Below, piece after piece: positions 1 through 5,782 of a DNA stretch of 7,776 bases. The stretch is from contig NHIV01000026.1 of NCBI GenBank assembly GCA_002170735.1, positions 1 through 7,776 on the forward strand. The letters are read 5' to 3'. The position numbers and the translations under genes were made by a program. This stretch comes from a bacterium TMED198. GTDB taxonomy: Bacteria; Fidelibacterota; Marinisomatia; SCGC-AAA003-L08; D37C17. The notes under the pieces were generated by a model. That model made no database searches, was not told where the DNA came from, and saw only the letters and a program-made list of their open reading frames with translations. The stretch's first letter is position 1; every line of letters begins with the position of its first letter.

Positions 1-43
1 ATAGATACAAAGTTGCAATTACAACAAAATTAACTAATATCAT
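1..43 (-). CDS. Start of an unidentified membrane or exported protein (partial)
   Basis: Reading leftward from the tsaD stop, the bases TAATG contain both that stop (TAA) and an ATG sharing its last A. The frame stays open to the window edge and gives MILVNFVVIATLYL, 14 residues of which nearly all are hydrophobic. This looks like the start of an N-terminal transmembrane helix or an uncleaved signal anchor. The one-base stop/start overlap is typical of translational coupling, and all neighbours run the same way, which supports a real gene. No strong Shine-Dalgarno sequence precedes it; the nearest purine run is GGAAAAA about 12 nt upstream. The family cannot be told from 14 residues, and a chance open frame of this length is possible. 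Confidence 0.5.
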   Translation of the reverse strand, partial: MILVNFVVIATLYL

Positions 44-1056
44 TAAACTGATTTTTCCAAACTTAAATTAGGATTTGGAATTAAATCTAGATTTGATATT
101 CTATTATCTAAAAATTGATAATAACTAATCAATCCAATCATTGCTGCATTATCAGTACAATATTTAATTGGTGGAAACTGTATATCTACATTATTAAACT
201 CATTAAGTATCGTATCTATTTTTTTCCTAAACCTTGTATTTGCAGCGACTCCTCCAGCAATATAGATTTTTTTTATTGAATGTATTTTAAGTACTCTTTT
301 TAATTTATCAAGCAAAGTGTCAACAATTGCCTCTTGATAACTAGCAGCAAGATTATTAATATTTTCATTAAAATCATTGTCATCCATATCTTTAACCTTA
401 TATAACAATGAAGTTTTCAGTCCGCTAAATGAGAAAAAAAGTGGATGTTTTTTTGAATATGGAATTGGAAATTTATATTTATTTTTATCACCATTTTTTG
501 AAAATTTTTGTATTTCAGGTCCACCAGGATATTCTAGCCCAAGAATTCTAGCACCTTTATCAAAAGCTTCACCTGCAGCATCGTCAAGTGTATCGGAAAC
601 CAACTCATAATCTCCTAAACTTTTTGCTATCCATATTTGAGTATGACCTCCTGTTACAAGAAATGAAACAAAAGGGAATTTAATTTGAGGACTATTTTCA
701 ATAAAATTTGCAAATATATGTCCTTCCAAATGATTTACACCAATTAGAGGAATATCAAGAGAAATTGAAATACCTTTGGCAAAATTCACCCCTACCAATA
801 ATGACCCAATAAGCCCTGCACCATAGGTCACAGATACAGCATTTATTTCTTTTATATTTACATTAGCAGAATCTAAGGCATTGTTGACAGTATCTATAAT
901 ATTCACTTCATGCTCTCTTGAAGCCTTTTCAGGAAATACACCACCATATTTTTTATGAATTAAATGAGAATAGACTGAATTAGAGAGTAATTTATTATTA
1001 TATAATATAGCAGCAGAAGTTTCATCACAAGATGTTTCTATTGCAAGAATATACAT
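43..1056 (-). CDS. tsaD: tRNA N6-adenosine threonylcarbamoyltransferase TsaD
   Basis: TsaD (Kae1/YgjD/Gcp family) transfers the threonylcarbamoyl group from threonylcarbamoyl-AMP to A37 of ANN-decoding tRNAs, forming t6A. In bacteria it works in the cytoplasm with TsaB and TsaE; neither gene is in this window, nor is tsaC. The 337-residue product has normal family length and the ASKHA fold signatures: the N-terminal IETSCDETS (residues 6-14), the metal-binding NHLEGH with His109 and His113, SFLVTGGHTQ (131-140), the GEAFDKGARILGLEYPGGP stretch (162-180), IAGGVAANT (266-274), and CTDNAAMIG with the third metal ligand Asp302. The start agrees with the family N-terminus, and 23 nt separate it from the rpsA stop. 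There is no clear Shine-Dalgarno sequence, so read-through on the cmk-rpsA transcript seems likely. Identification is firm; operon membership is inferred from spacing. Confidence 0.97.
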   Translation of the reverse strand: MYILAIETSCDETSAAILYNNKLLSNSVYSHLIHKKYGGVFPEKASREHEVNIIDTVNNALDSANVNIKEINAVSVTYGAGLIGSLLVGVNFAKGISISLDIPLIGVNHLEGHIFANFIENSPQIKFPFVSFLVTGGHTQIWIAKSLGDYELVSDTLDDAAGEAFDKGARILGLEYPGGPEIQKFSKNGDKNKYKFPIPYSKKHPLFFSFSGLKTSLLYKVKDMDDNDFNENINNLAASYQEAIVDTLLDKLKRVLKIHSIKKIYIAGGVAANTRFRKKIDTILNEFNNVDIQFPPIKYCTDNAAMIGLISYYQFLDNRISNLDLIPNPNLSLEKSV

Positions 1057-1059
1057 GTC

Positions 1060-1078
1060 TATTTAAAAAGTCGTTAAT
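1060..1078 (-). repeat. Copy 1 of a 19-bp near-repeat flanking cmk-rpsA
   Basis: On the minus strand this reads ATTAACGACTTTTTAAATA. It matches a second site upstream of cmk at 17 of 19 positions, differing only in the two bases after AAC. This copy fills most of the gap between the rpsA stop and the tsaD start and ends 3 nt before the tsaD ATG. A shared regulatory or processing site is possible, but in AT-rich DNA chance similarity is a real alternative. Confidence 0.25.
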
Positions 1079-1079
1079 A

Positions 1080-2768
1080 TTAATCTAAACTTAAAATGAT
1101 TTTCTTAGCTTCAACATCAACAGCCTCAACAGATAAATTGAATTCTTTATCAATTATATATACATCTTTAAGCTTACTTCTGTCTTCAGTTGAAACATTC
1201 TTTAATGGAGCAATACCTTCTATATCATTTTCTAAAGTGAATATTATTCCTTTATCAATAATTTTATTTACAACCGAAGGAACTTTTTGGCCTACAGTAA
1301 ATTTAGACTCTACTTCATCCCAAGGATTAGATAATAACTGCTTAATACCAAGACTAAGCTTTCGTTCATTACTAGAAACTTCTAGTATTTTCACTTCAAT
1401 TTCTTCTCCAACTTTTAGTATTTCATTAGGATGCTTTACAATTCTAACCCAACTCAAGTCTGATATATGAGCCAAACCATCAATCCCTTCTTCTAATTCA
1501 ATAAATGCACCAAACTGAGTTAAATTTTTAACAACTCCTTTATGAGTAGAATTTATTTCAAACTTTGATTCGATTTTATCCCAAGGATTCTCTTGCAATT
1601 GTTTTATTCCAAGAGAAATCTTTCTTTCAGACTCATTTATTGATAGAACTTTACACTCAATTTCCTCACCAAGAGTATATAAATCTGATGGATGCTTGAG
1701 GTGTTTGATCCAAGATATTTCAGAAATATGAACCAGACCTTCGATTCCTTCTTCTAGCTCAACAAATAAACCATAATTCATAATATTTACAACTTTGCCA
1801 TTAATAATAGAATCAACAGGATATTTTTCTGAAATATTTTTCCAAGGCTCTTCAGTTAATTGTTTCATACCTAATGAAACTCTAAATTTCTCTACATCAA
1901 AATCGATAACCTTTACTTGAACTGTTTCTCCAATTTTTAATTTTTCTGATGGATGATTTATTCTACTCCATGTAATGTCAGTTATATGAAGCAAACCATC
2001 AAAGCCTCCTAAATCAATAAAAGCTCCAAAATCAGTTATATTTTTTACAACTCCCTCTAAAACTGTTCCAACTTCAAGGCTCTCCATTACTTCTTGACGT
2101 TTTTCTTCAAGAGAGCCAGCTAAAATTGCTTTTCTTGAAACAACTACATTCTGCCTCATTTCATTTATTTTAACTATCTTAAACTCTGTTTCAACATTAA
2201 TATATTGATCAAAATCTGTGATTGGCTTAACATCGATCTGTGAACCTGGTAAAAAAGCCTGAACAGTTCCAAGATCAACTACCATACCACCTTTAATTCT
2301 TTTTATAATTTTACCTGTAATAAGCTTTTCTTCCTTATAAATTTCTTTTATTGCATTCCACCTTGATATAAATTCAGCCTTCTCTTTAGATAGCCTCATC
2401 TTTCCATGCCTATCCTCTAGGTCTTGAATAAAAACATCATGTTCTTCTCCAACGTTTGGAGACTCGCTAAATTCAGAAATAGGAATAATGCCTTCAGTTT
2501 TAAAACCAATATCTAAATAGACAAATTTTTCATTTTTAAAAACAACTTTTGCCTTTATAATGTTGTTGGGCTTTAAATTTGATAAATCACCAAAATCAAT
2601 ATCATCATTAGGCTTTTCAAGATTACTACCAGATAAAATTTCATCCAACTGAATAGTTTTTATCTGCAAAACATCTTTATCCAAATAATTAAATAATTGT
2701 TTTTTATTTTCTAAAGTTATATTTTGATCTGTCTTTTCATTATTGGTTTCAGTTACTAAACTGGCCAT
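1080..2768 (-). CDS. rpsA: Small-subunit ribosomal protein S1 (six S1 domains)
   Basis: S1 binds single-stranded mRNA leaders and helps place them on the 30S subunit. The 562 residues hold six S1/OB-fold repeats at about 66-128, 148-213, 233-302, 318-388, 405-475 and 491-562, the same count as the E. coli protein (557 aa). By family knowledge domains 1-2 contact the ribosome and the later ones bind RNA. Domains 3-5 are the most alike, with (F/L)GAFI or YGLFVEL, GL.HIS/T, W and a nearly repeated linker SLG(M/I)KQL...PW. The domain 6 copy is more diverged. Residues 1-65 form a hydrophilic, acidic extension with no recognised fold. Domain 2 carries KGGMVVDLG and AFLPGSQIDVKP, reminiscent of FCB-group S1. 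The start is fixed by a strong Shine-Dalgarno sequence 7 nt upstream. The gene lies 10 nt after cmk, a pairing seen in many bacteria. Confidence 0.97.
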   Translation of the reverse strand: MASLVTETNNEKTDQNITLENKKQLFNYLDKDVLQIKTIQLDEILSGSNLEKPNDDIDFGDLSNLKPNNIIKAKVVFKNEKFVYLDIGFKTEGIIPISEFSESPNVGEEHDVFIQDLEDRHGKMRLSKEKAEFISRWNAIKEIYKEEKLITGKIIKRIKGGMVVDLGTVQAFLPGSQIDVKPITDFDQYINVETEFKIVKINEMRQNVVVSRKAILAGSLEEKRQEVMESLEVGTVLEGVVKNITDFGAFIDLGGFDGLLHITDITWSRINHPSEKLKIGETVQVKVIDFDVEKFRVSLGMKQLTEEPWKNISEKYPVDSIINGKVVNIMNYGLFVELEEGIEGLVHISEISWIKHLKHPSDLYTLGEEIECKVLSINESERKISLGIKQLQENPWDKIESKFEINSTHKGVVKNLTQFGAFIELEEGIDGLAHISDLSWVRIVKHPNEILKVGEEIEVKILEVSSNERKLSLGIKQLLSNPWDEVESKFTVGQKVPSVVNKIIDKGIIFTLENDIEGIAPLKNVSTEDRSKLKDVYIIDKEFNLSVEAVDVEAKKIILSLD

Positions 2769-2775
2769 AAAATAG

Positions 2776-2780
2776 CTCCT
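2776..2780 (-). promoter_or_regulatory. Shine-Dalgarno sequence of rpsA, overlapping the cmk stop
   Basis: The minus strand reads TAGGAG, then CTATTTT, then ATG. AGGAG is a consensus ribosome-binding site with a 7-nt spacer and decides the rpsA start. Its first two bases are also the last two of the cmk TAG stop, so ribosomes ending cmk finish on the rpsA initiation site, which suggests coupling. No other start visible in the window has a comparable site. Confidence 0.85.
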
Positions 2781-3429
2781 ATTTTTTTATTACTTTATAT
2801 ATTTTATCACATTGCTCCCTAATACTCAAATCACTTGTATCAATCAATATAGCTTGATCTGACTTGACTAAAGGTGAATTTTTTCTTGTACTATCAATAA
2901 AGTCTCTAACTTCAAGGTTATCTCTTATCTCTTTCAGGTCAGAAATTTCCTTTAGATCAAATCCTTTGCTTTCAAAAATTCTCTTTGCCCTTACGTTGAT
3001 ATCTGCAGTTAAAAAGAATTTATAATCAGCTGTTGGAAAAACAACAGCACCTAAATCCCTACCATCTGCTACTAAGTTCCTGTCAGAAAAACTTCTTTGA
3101 ATATCAATAAGTTTTTCTCTTATAACTTTGTTTTTACTGTAAGAACTGACATTATTATTTACTTTTTTAGTTCTAAGCATTTCAGTAACGTCAAAATTAT
3201 TAATATACACCTTAAATATTGAATCTTCATAACTACACTCAATCAAACACTTTTCTAAAGCATTATTAATTTTCTTGCTATTAGCATCTATTTTCAAATT
3301 CAGCAAGTAATACGTTATAGCTCTATACAGTGCCCCTGTATCAAGATAAAAGAAGTTCAAATCATGAGCAATTTTTTTTGCTGTAGTGCTTTTACCTGAT
3401 CCTGCAACACCATCTAATACAATTATCAT
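2779..3429 (-). CDS. cmk: Cytidylate kinase
   Basis: Cmk phosphorylates CMP and dCMP to the diphosphates with ATP, recycling cytidine nucleotides in the cytoplasm. The 216-residue product has the usual length and layout: P-loop GVAGSGKST at residues 7-15, then YLDTGALYRA (28-37) of the nucleotide-monophosphate site, DGRDLGAVVFP (122-132), and a lid-type segment RDFIDSTRKNSPL (175-187) with the conserved RD..DS.R..SPL pattern. Arginines and aspartates expected for CMP binding are present (for example Arg124 and Asp125). The start places the P-loop at the normal distance from Met1; the leader has no Shine-Dalgarno sequence, only an A-rich run. A 90-nt gap separates it from the pseudouridine synthase, and its TAG stop is embedded in the rpsA ribosome-binding site. 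It is probably the first gene of a cmk-rpsA-tsaD transcript or a read-through part of the longer cluster. Confidence 0.97.
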   Translation of the reverse strand: MIIVLDGVAGSGKSTTAKKIAHDLNFFYLDTGALYRAITYYLLNLKIDANSKKINNALEKCLIECSYEDSIFKVYINNFDVTEMLRTKKVNNNVSSYSKNKVIREKLIDIQRSFSDRNLVADGRDLGAVVFPTADYKFFLTADINVRAKRIFESKGFDLKEISDLKEIRDNLEVRDFIDSTRKNSPLVKSDQAILIDTSDLSIREQCDKIYKVIKK

Positions 3430-3519
3430 TATTATTTTTTTACTTATCTGATCTGTTATTTAAAAAGCGGTTAATTTACATATTTTTCTGTATATGAATA
3501 AGAAAATTTTTAGTTTTTT
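3430..3519 (-). promoter_or_regulatory. Intergenic region upstream of cmk, possible promoter
   Basis: This 90-nt stretch is the longest non-coding gap in the window and lies ahead of cmk and the normally highly expressed rpsA, so it is the likeliest promoter site. It is strongly AT-rich. One weak sigma-70-like pairing can be drawn on the minus strand: TTAACC (4 of 6 to TTGACA), 17 nt, then TCAGAT (3 of 6 to TATAAT). I would not rely on it. No GC-rich hairpin followed by a T-run is seen, so no intrinsic terminator for the preceding gene is supported. The promoter call rests on position, not on a clear motif. Confidence 0.3.
3457..3475 (-). repeat. Copy 2 of a 19-bp near-repeat flanking cmk-rpsA
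   Basis: On the minus strand this reads ATTAACCGCTTTTTAAATA. It differs from the copy just after rpsA only at two adjacent positions. Here it ends 27 nt before the cmk ATG, so the two copies do not sit at the same distance from a start codon. That argues against a simple ribosome-binding role. Significance is unproven. Confidence 0.25.
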
Positions 3520-4206
3520 TTAATCAAACAGTATTCTGAACTCTTTTTCTGTTAATTGCTTATATTCTCCTATCTTTAGCTTATTAAGCTTAATACCAGC
3601 AAATTCTATGCGGTGCAATCTAGAAACTGGAGCGCCTAATTTGAAAAATATTTTTTTAATTTCGTGTTTTTTACCTTCTGACAAAATCACTTTCCATGTA
3701 AATTTATCATTTAGCTTAACAATCTCACCCCTTGCGATATGACCAGATGAGATTTTAATTCCAATTTTTAATTGACTATAGCTTTTTAAAGCAATATCAT
3801 TTCTAGTTTCTGCAATATAGATTCTTTTCTTCATATTTCTTGGATGAAGAAGTTTATTTGTTATTTCCCCATCATTTGTTATCAAAATAATACCTGTAGT
3901 ATTAAAATCAAGTCTGCCAATGGGAAATAATCTTTTATTTGATTTGACAATATCTGTAATACACTTTCTACCTTTATCATCTTTTACTGATGAAATAAAT
4001 CCTTTAGGCTTATTTAGTTTGTAAATTATTAATGGTTGAGGCTTGGCAATTTTATTATTAACTAATACAACGTCATTTTTCTTTATCTCATATGAAAAAT
4101 CTTCTAATATTACATTATTAACCCTAACTACTCTATTTTTAATTAAGGCATCGCACTTTCTTCTTGAGCCTATACCGCAACGAGCTAAAAATTTATTTAT
4201 TCTCAT
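3520..4206 (-). CDS. rluB: rRNA pseudouridine synthase, RsuA/RluB/E/F family
   Basis: This enzyme isomerises a specific uridine in rRNA to pseudouridine. An S4 RNA-binding domain (about residues 1-48, beginning MRINKFLARCGIGSRRKCDA) precedes the catalytic domain, with GRLDFNTTGIILITNDG at 97-113 and the expected catalytic Asp100, then KKRIYIAE (126-133, Tyr130) and EGKKHEIKKIF (177-187), the counterpart of the family's EGRNRQVRRM motif with lysines for arginines. At 228 residues it is slightly short but complete. The symbol rests on neighbours: a pseudouridine synthase of the RluB type (23S rRNA U2605 in E. coli numbering) precedes cmk in many bacteria. RsuA or RluE specificity cannot be excluded from sequence alone. 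It starts 48 nt after trpS without a Shine-Dalgarno sequence. In the classic cluster scpA and scpB lie between these two genes; here they are absent. Confidence 0.9.
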   Translation of the reverse strand: MRINKFLARCGIGSRRKCDALIKNRVVRVNNVILEDFSYEIKKNDVVLVNNKIAKPQPLIIYKLNKPKGFISSVKDDKGRKCITDIVKSNKRLFPIGRLDFNTTGIILITNDGEITNKLLHPRNMKKRIYIAETRNDIALKSYSQLKIGIKISSGHIARGEIVKLNDKFTWKVILSEGKKHEIKKIFFKLGAPVSRLHRIEFAGIKLNKLKIGEYKQLTEKEFRILFD

Positions 4207-4254
4207 GAAATTATATTATTTAATTTTCGAATAGAACCAGAAAATTGTTCCAAA

Positions 4255-5265
4255 TCAATATATCAGTCTAGCCTTACTTACCAATCCAACCTTTCTATAT
4301 ACTTTAGAAATTGTCTTTCTAGCAATCTGGCTCGCTTTACTTGAATTATTTTTTAAAATAGTATCTAAATAAGTTTTATCTTTGATGATTTGACTATATT
4401 TCTTTTGTATAGGCTTTAAGCTCTCAATAATAATTTGCCCTAAATCACTTTTGAAATCAGAGTACTGCTTACCAATATAAAACTGTTCTATTTCATCAAT
4501 ACTTTTCTCTGAAAATGAAGAGTATATATCAATCAAATTAGCCAAACCTTTACTATTTGTGTAGTTTATTTCTGACTTTGAATCAGTGACAGCTCTTTTT
4601 ATTTTTCTTACAATCAAATCAGGATCATCTAATAAGCTTATTAAATTATTCAGATTTGCATCTGATTTTGACATTTTTGAATTAGGATCTTGCAAACTCA
4701 TTATTCTTGATCCTCTTTCAGGGATAAGTGGATCAGGAATTGAAAATGTAGGAGAGAATTTATTGTTAAATTTTTCCGCTAAATTCCTTGTAAGCTCAAG
4801 GTGCTGTTTTTGATCTGCCCCGACAGGCACTAAATCAGCATTGTACAGCAATATATCTGATGCCATTAGAACAGGATATGTAAATAAACCGGAATTTATA
4901 TTTTCCTTGTTTTTTTTTGTTTTATCCTTAAACTGTGTCATTCTTGACAAATCACCTAATGGCGTAATAGTATTCAATATCCACATTAGTTCTAAATGCT
5001 CAGGAATATGTGATTGTATTGCTATGATACTCTTTTCTGGATCAATTCCTACTGCCAAATACTGACATAAATATGAATAACATCTTTTTCTTAATTCTGA
5101 TGGCACTTGAGAAACCGTAATTGAGTGTAAATCGACTATTAGAAATATTGAGTTGTAATCTTCCTGAATTTTGATCCAATTTTTCATTGCACCAATATAA
5201 TTTGCTATACATAATTCGCCTGAAGGCTGAATTCCAGATAATACGGTTTTTTTATTATTTTTCAT
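4255..5265 (-). CDS. trpS: Tryptophanyl-tRNA synthetase with an altered HIGH-type motif
   Basis: Class Ic synthetase that activates tryptophan with ATP and charges tRNA-Trp in the cytoplasm. The 336-residue product is full length and collinear with E. coli TrpS: SGIQPSGEL (10-18), DLHSIT (45-50, with His47 matching the indolmycin-linked His43 of Bacillus/Geobacillus enzymes), SHIPEH (85-90), LSRMTQFKDK (106-115), PVLMASDILLY (131-141, Asp137 matching the tryptophan-binding Asp132), VGADQKQHLEL (148-158) and an intact KMSKS (197-201). The oddity is the HIGH-type motif: residues 19-22 are Cys-Ile-Ala-Asn, where bacterial TrpS usually has TIGN or HIGN. The start overlaps the HNH gene by 11 nt (ATGAAAAATAA holds both the start and that gene's stop), pointing to coupling; no Shine-Dalgarno sequence is seen. 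The remaining motifs argue for an active enzyme rather than a decayed gene. Confidence 0.96.
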   Translation of the reverse strand: MKNNKKTVLSGIQPSGELCIANYIGAMKNWIKIQEDYNSIFLIVDLHSITVSQVPSELRKRCYSYLCQYLAVGIDPEKSIIAIQSHIPEHLELMWILNTITPLGDLSRMTQFKDKTKKNKENINSGLFTYPVLMASDILLYNADLVPVGADQKQHLELTRNLAEKFNNKFSPTFSIPDPLIPERGSRIMSLQDPNSKMSKSDANLNNLISLLDDPDLIVRKIKRAVTDSKSEINYTNSKGLANLIDIYSSFSEKSIDEIEQFYIGKQYSDFKSDLGQIIIESLKPIQKKYSQIIKDKTYLDTILKNNSSKASQIARKTISKVYRKVGLVSKARLIY

Positions 5266-5779
5266 TTAAAAATAAATATTGTTTCCATGAATTTTGATGC
5301 CTACTAATCTCTTTTTGAAAGTGAAAAATAAAATTAGGTTTAATTGGTTTTTTAATTAACTTCATATTAATTTTATTCAAGACAAAATTTCCTTTTTTAG
5401 AATTACAGGCCTTGCATGCTGCCACTAAATTTTTCCATGAATTTTCTCCCCCTTTATATTTTGGAATGACATGGTCTATAGTCAGTTTATTTGGAGAAAG
5501 CTTCTTGCCGCAATACTGACAAGTATAATTGTCTCTTCTTAAAATATTTTTCCTTGATAAAGCTATTTCAGAAAATCTATAATTAATATATTCTTTTAGC
5601 CTGATAATTGAAGGTAGATTAAGACTCATATAGGTTGATCTGATCTTAAAGGGATAATCATCTAAGCTGTCCACTTTATCACATAGCAATAAAATTATTG
5701 CTTTTTTACCAGAAACAAGCATTAGAGGCTCATAGCTAGCATTAAGCAATAAAACTTTATTATTTAAAAGTGCATCCAT
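5255..5779 (-). CDS. Stand-alone HNH family nuclease, role unknown
   Basis: This 174-residue protein belongs to the widespread small HNH proteins that begin with a VLLLNASYEPL-type segment (here 9-19). The region to about residue 75 is conserved in that family but has no assigned function. The nuclease core follows: CQYC (Cys87, Cys90), TIDHVIPKYKGG (100-111) with the likely general base His103, NL at 117-118, and CKACN (Cys122, Cys125, Asn126). The two CxxC pairs probably bind a structural zinc. A basic C-terminal tail follows. All core residues are present, so it should be able to cleave or nick DNA, but its target is unknown. It starts 3 nt after the NlpC/P60 gene and runs 11 nt into trpS. 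There is no methyltransferase partner, intron or homing context, so a restriction or mobile role has no support here. Confidence 0.9.
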   Translation of the reverse strand: MDALLNNKVLLLNASYEPLMLVSGKKAIILLLCDKVDSLDDYPFKIRSTYMSLNLPSIIRLKEYINYRFSEIALSRKNILRRDNYTCQYCGKKLSPNKLTIDHVIPKYKGGENSWKNLVAACKACNSKKGNFVLNKINMKLIKKPIKPNFIFHFQKEISRHQNSWKQYLFLNEK

Positions 5780-5782
5780 TAA

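Noticed and set aside
377..610. Plus-strand open frame of 77 codons
   Set aside because: It lies wholly within tsaD on the opposite strand, has no recognisable domain, and tsaD is certain.
1096..1470. Plus-strand open frame of 124 codons
   Set aside because: It is antisense to S1 domains 5-6; its Ser/Leu/Ile-rich product is what reversed S1 codons give.
1300..1870. Recurring DNA strings around CCCAAGGATT within rpsA
   Set aside because: They encode the repeated linker (KQL...NPWD) between S1 domains 3-6 and so reflect protein repeats, not a DNA element.
3480..3510. Inverted repeat TTTTCT...AGAAAA between rluB and cmk
   Set aside because: It is a six-pair, nearly all A-T stem with an 11-nt loop and no downstream T-run; expected by chance in such AT-rich DNA.
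4043..4234. Plus-strand open frame with a hydrophobic product
   Set aside because: It is antisense to the start of the pseudouridine synthase gene, whose S4 domain is clear; the hydrophobicity comes from reversed Lys/Asn-rich codons.
4216..4252. Hairpin between trpS and rluB (TGGAAC...GTTCTA on the minus strand)
   Set aside because: The stem is only six pairs with one wobble and a 9-nt loop, and no T-run follows, so a terminator is not supported.
4586..5065. Two plus-strand open frames of about 75 codons each
   Set aside because: Both are antisense to conserved trpS motifs (KMSKS and the Asp137 region) and have no features of their own.
5255..5779. HNH gene as part of a restriction, homing or phage system
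   Set aside because: No methyltransferase, intron, integrase or phage gene is nearby; all neighbours are housekeeping genes on the same strand.
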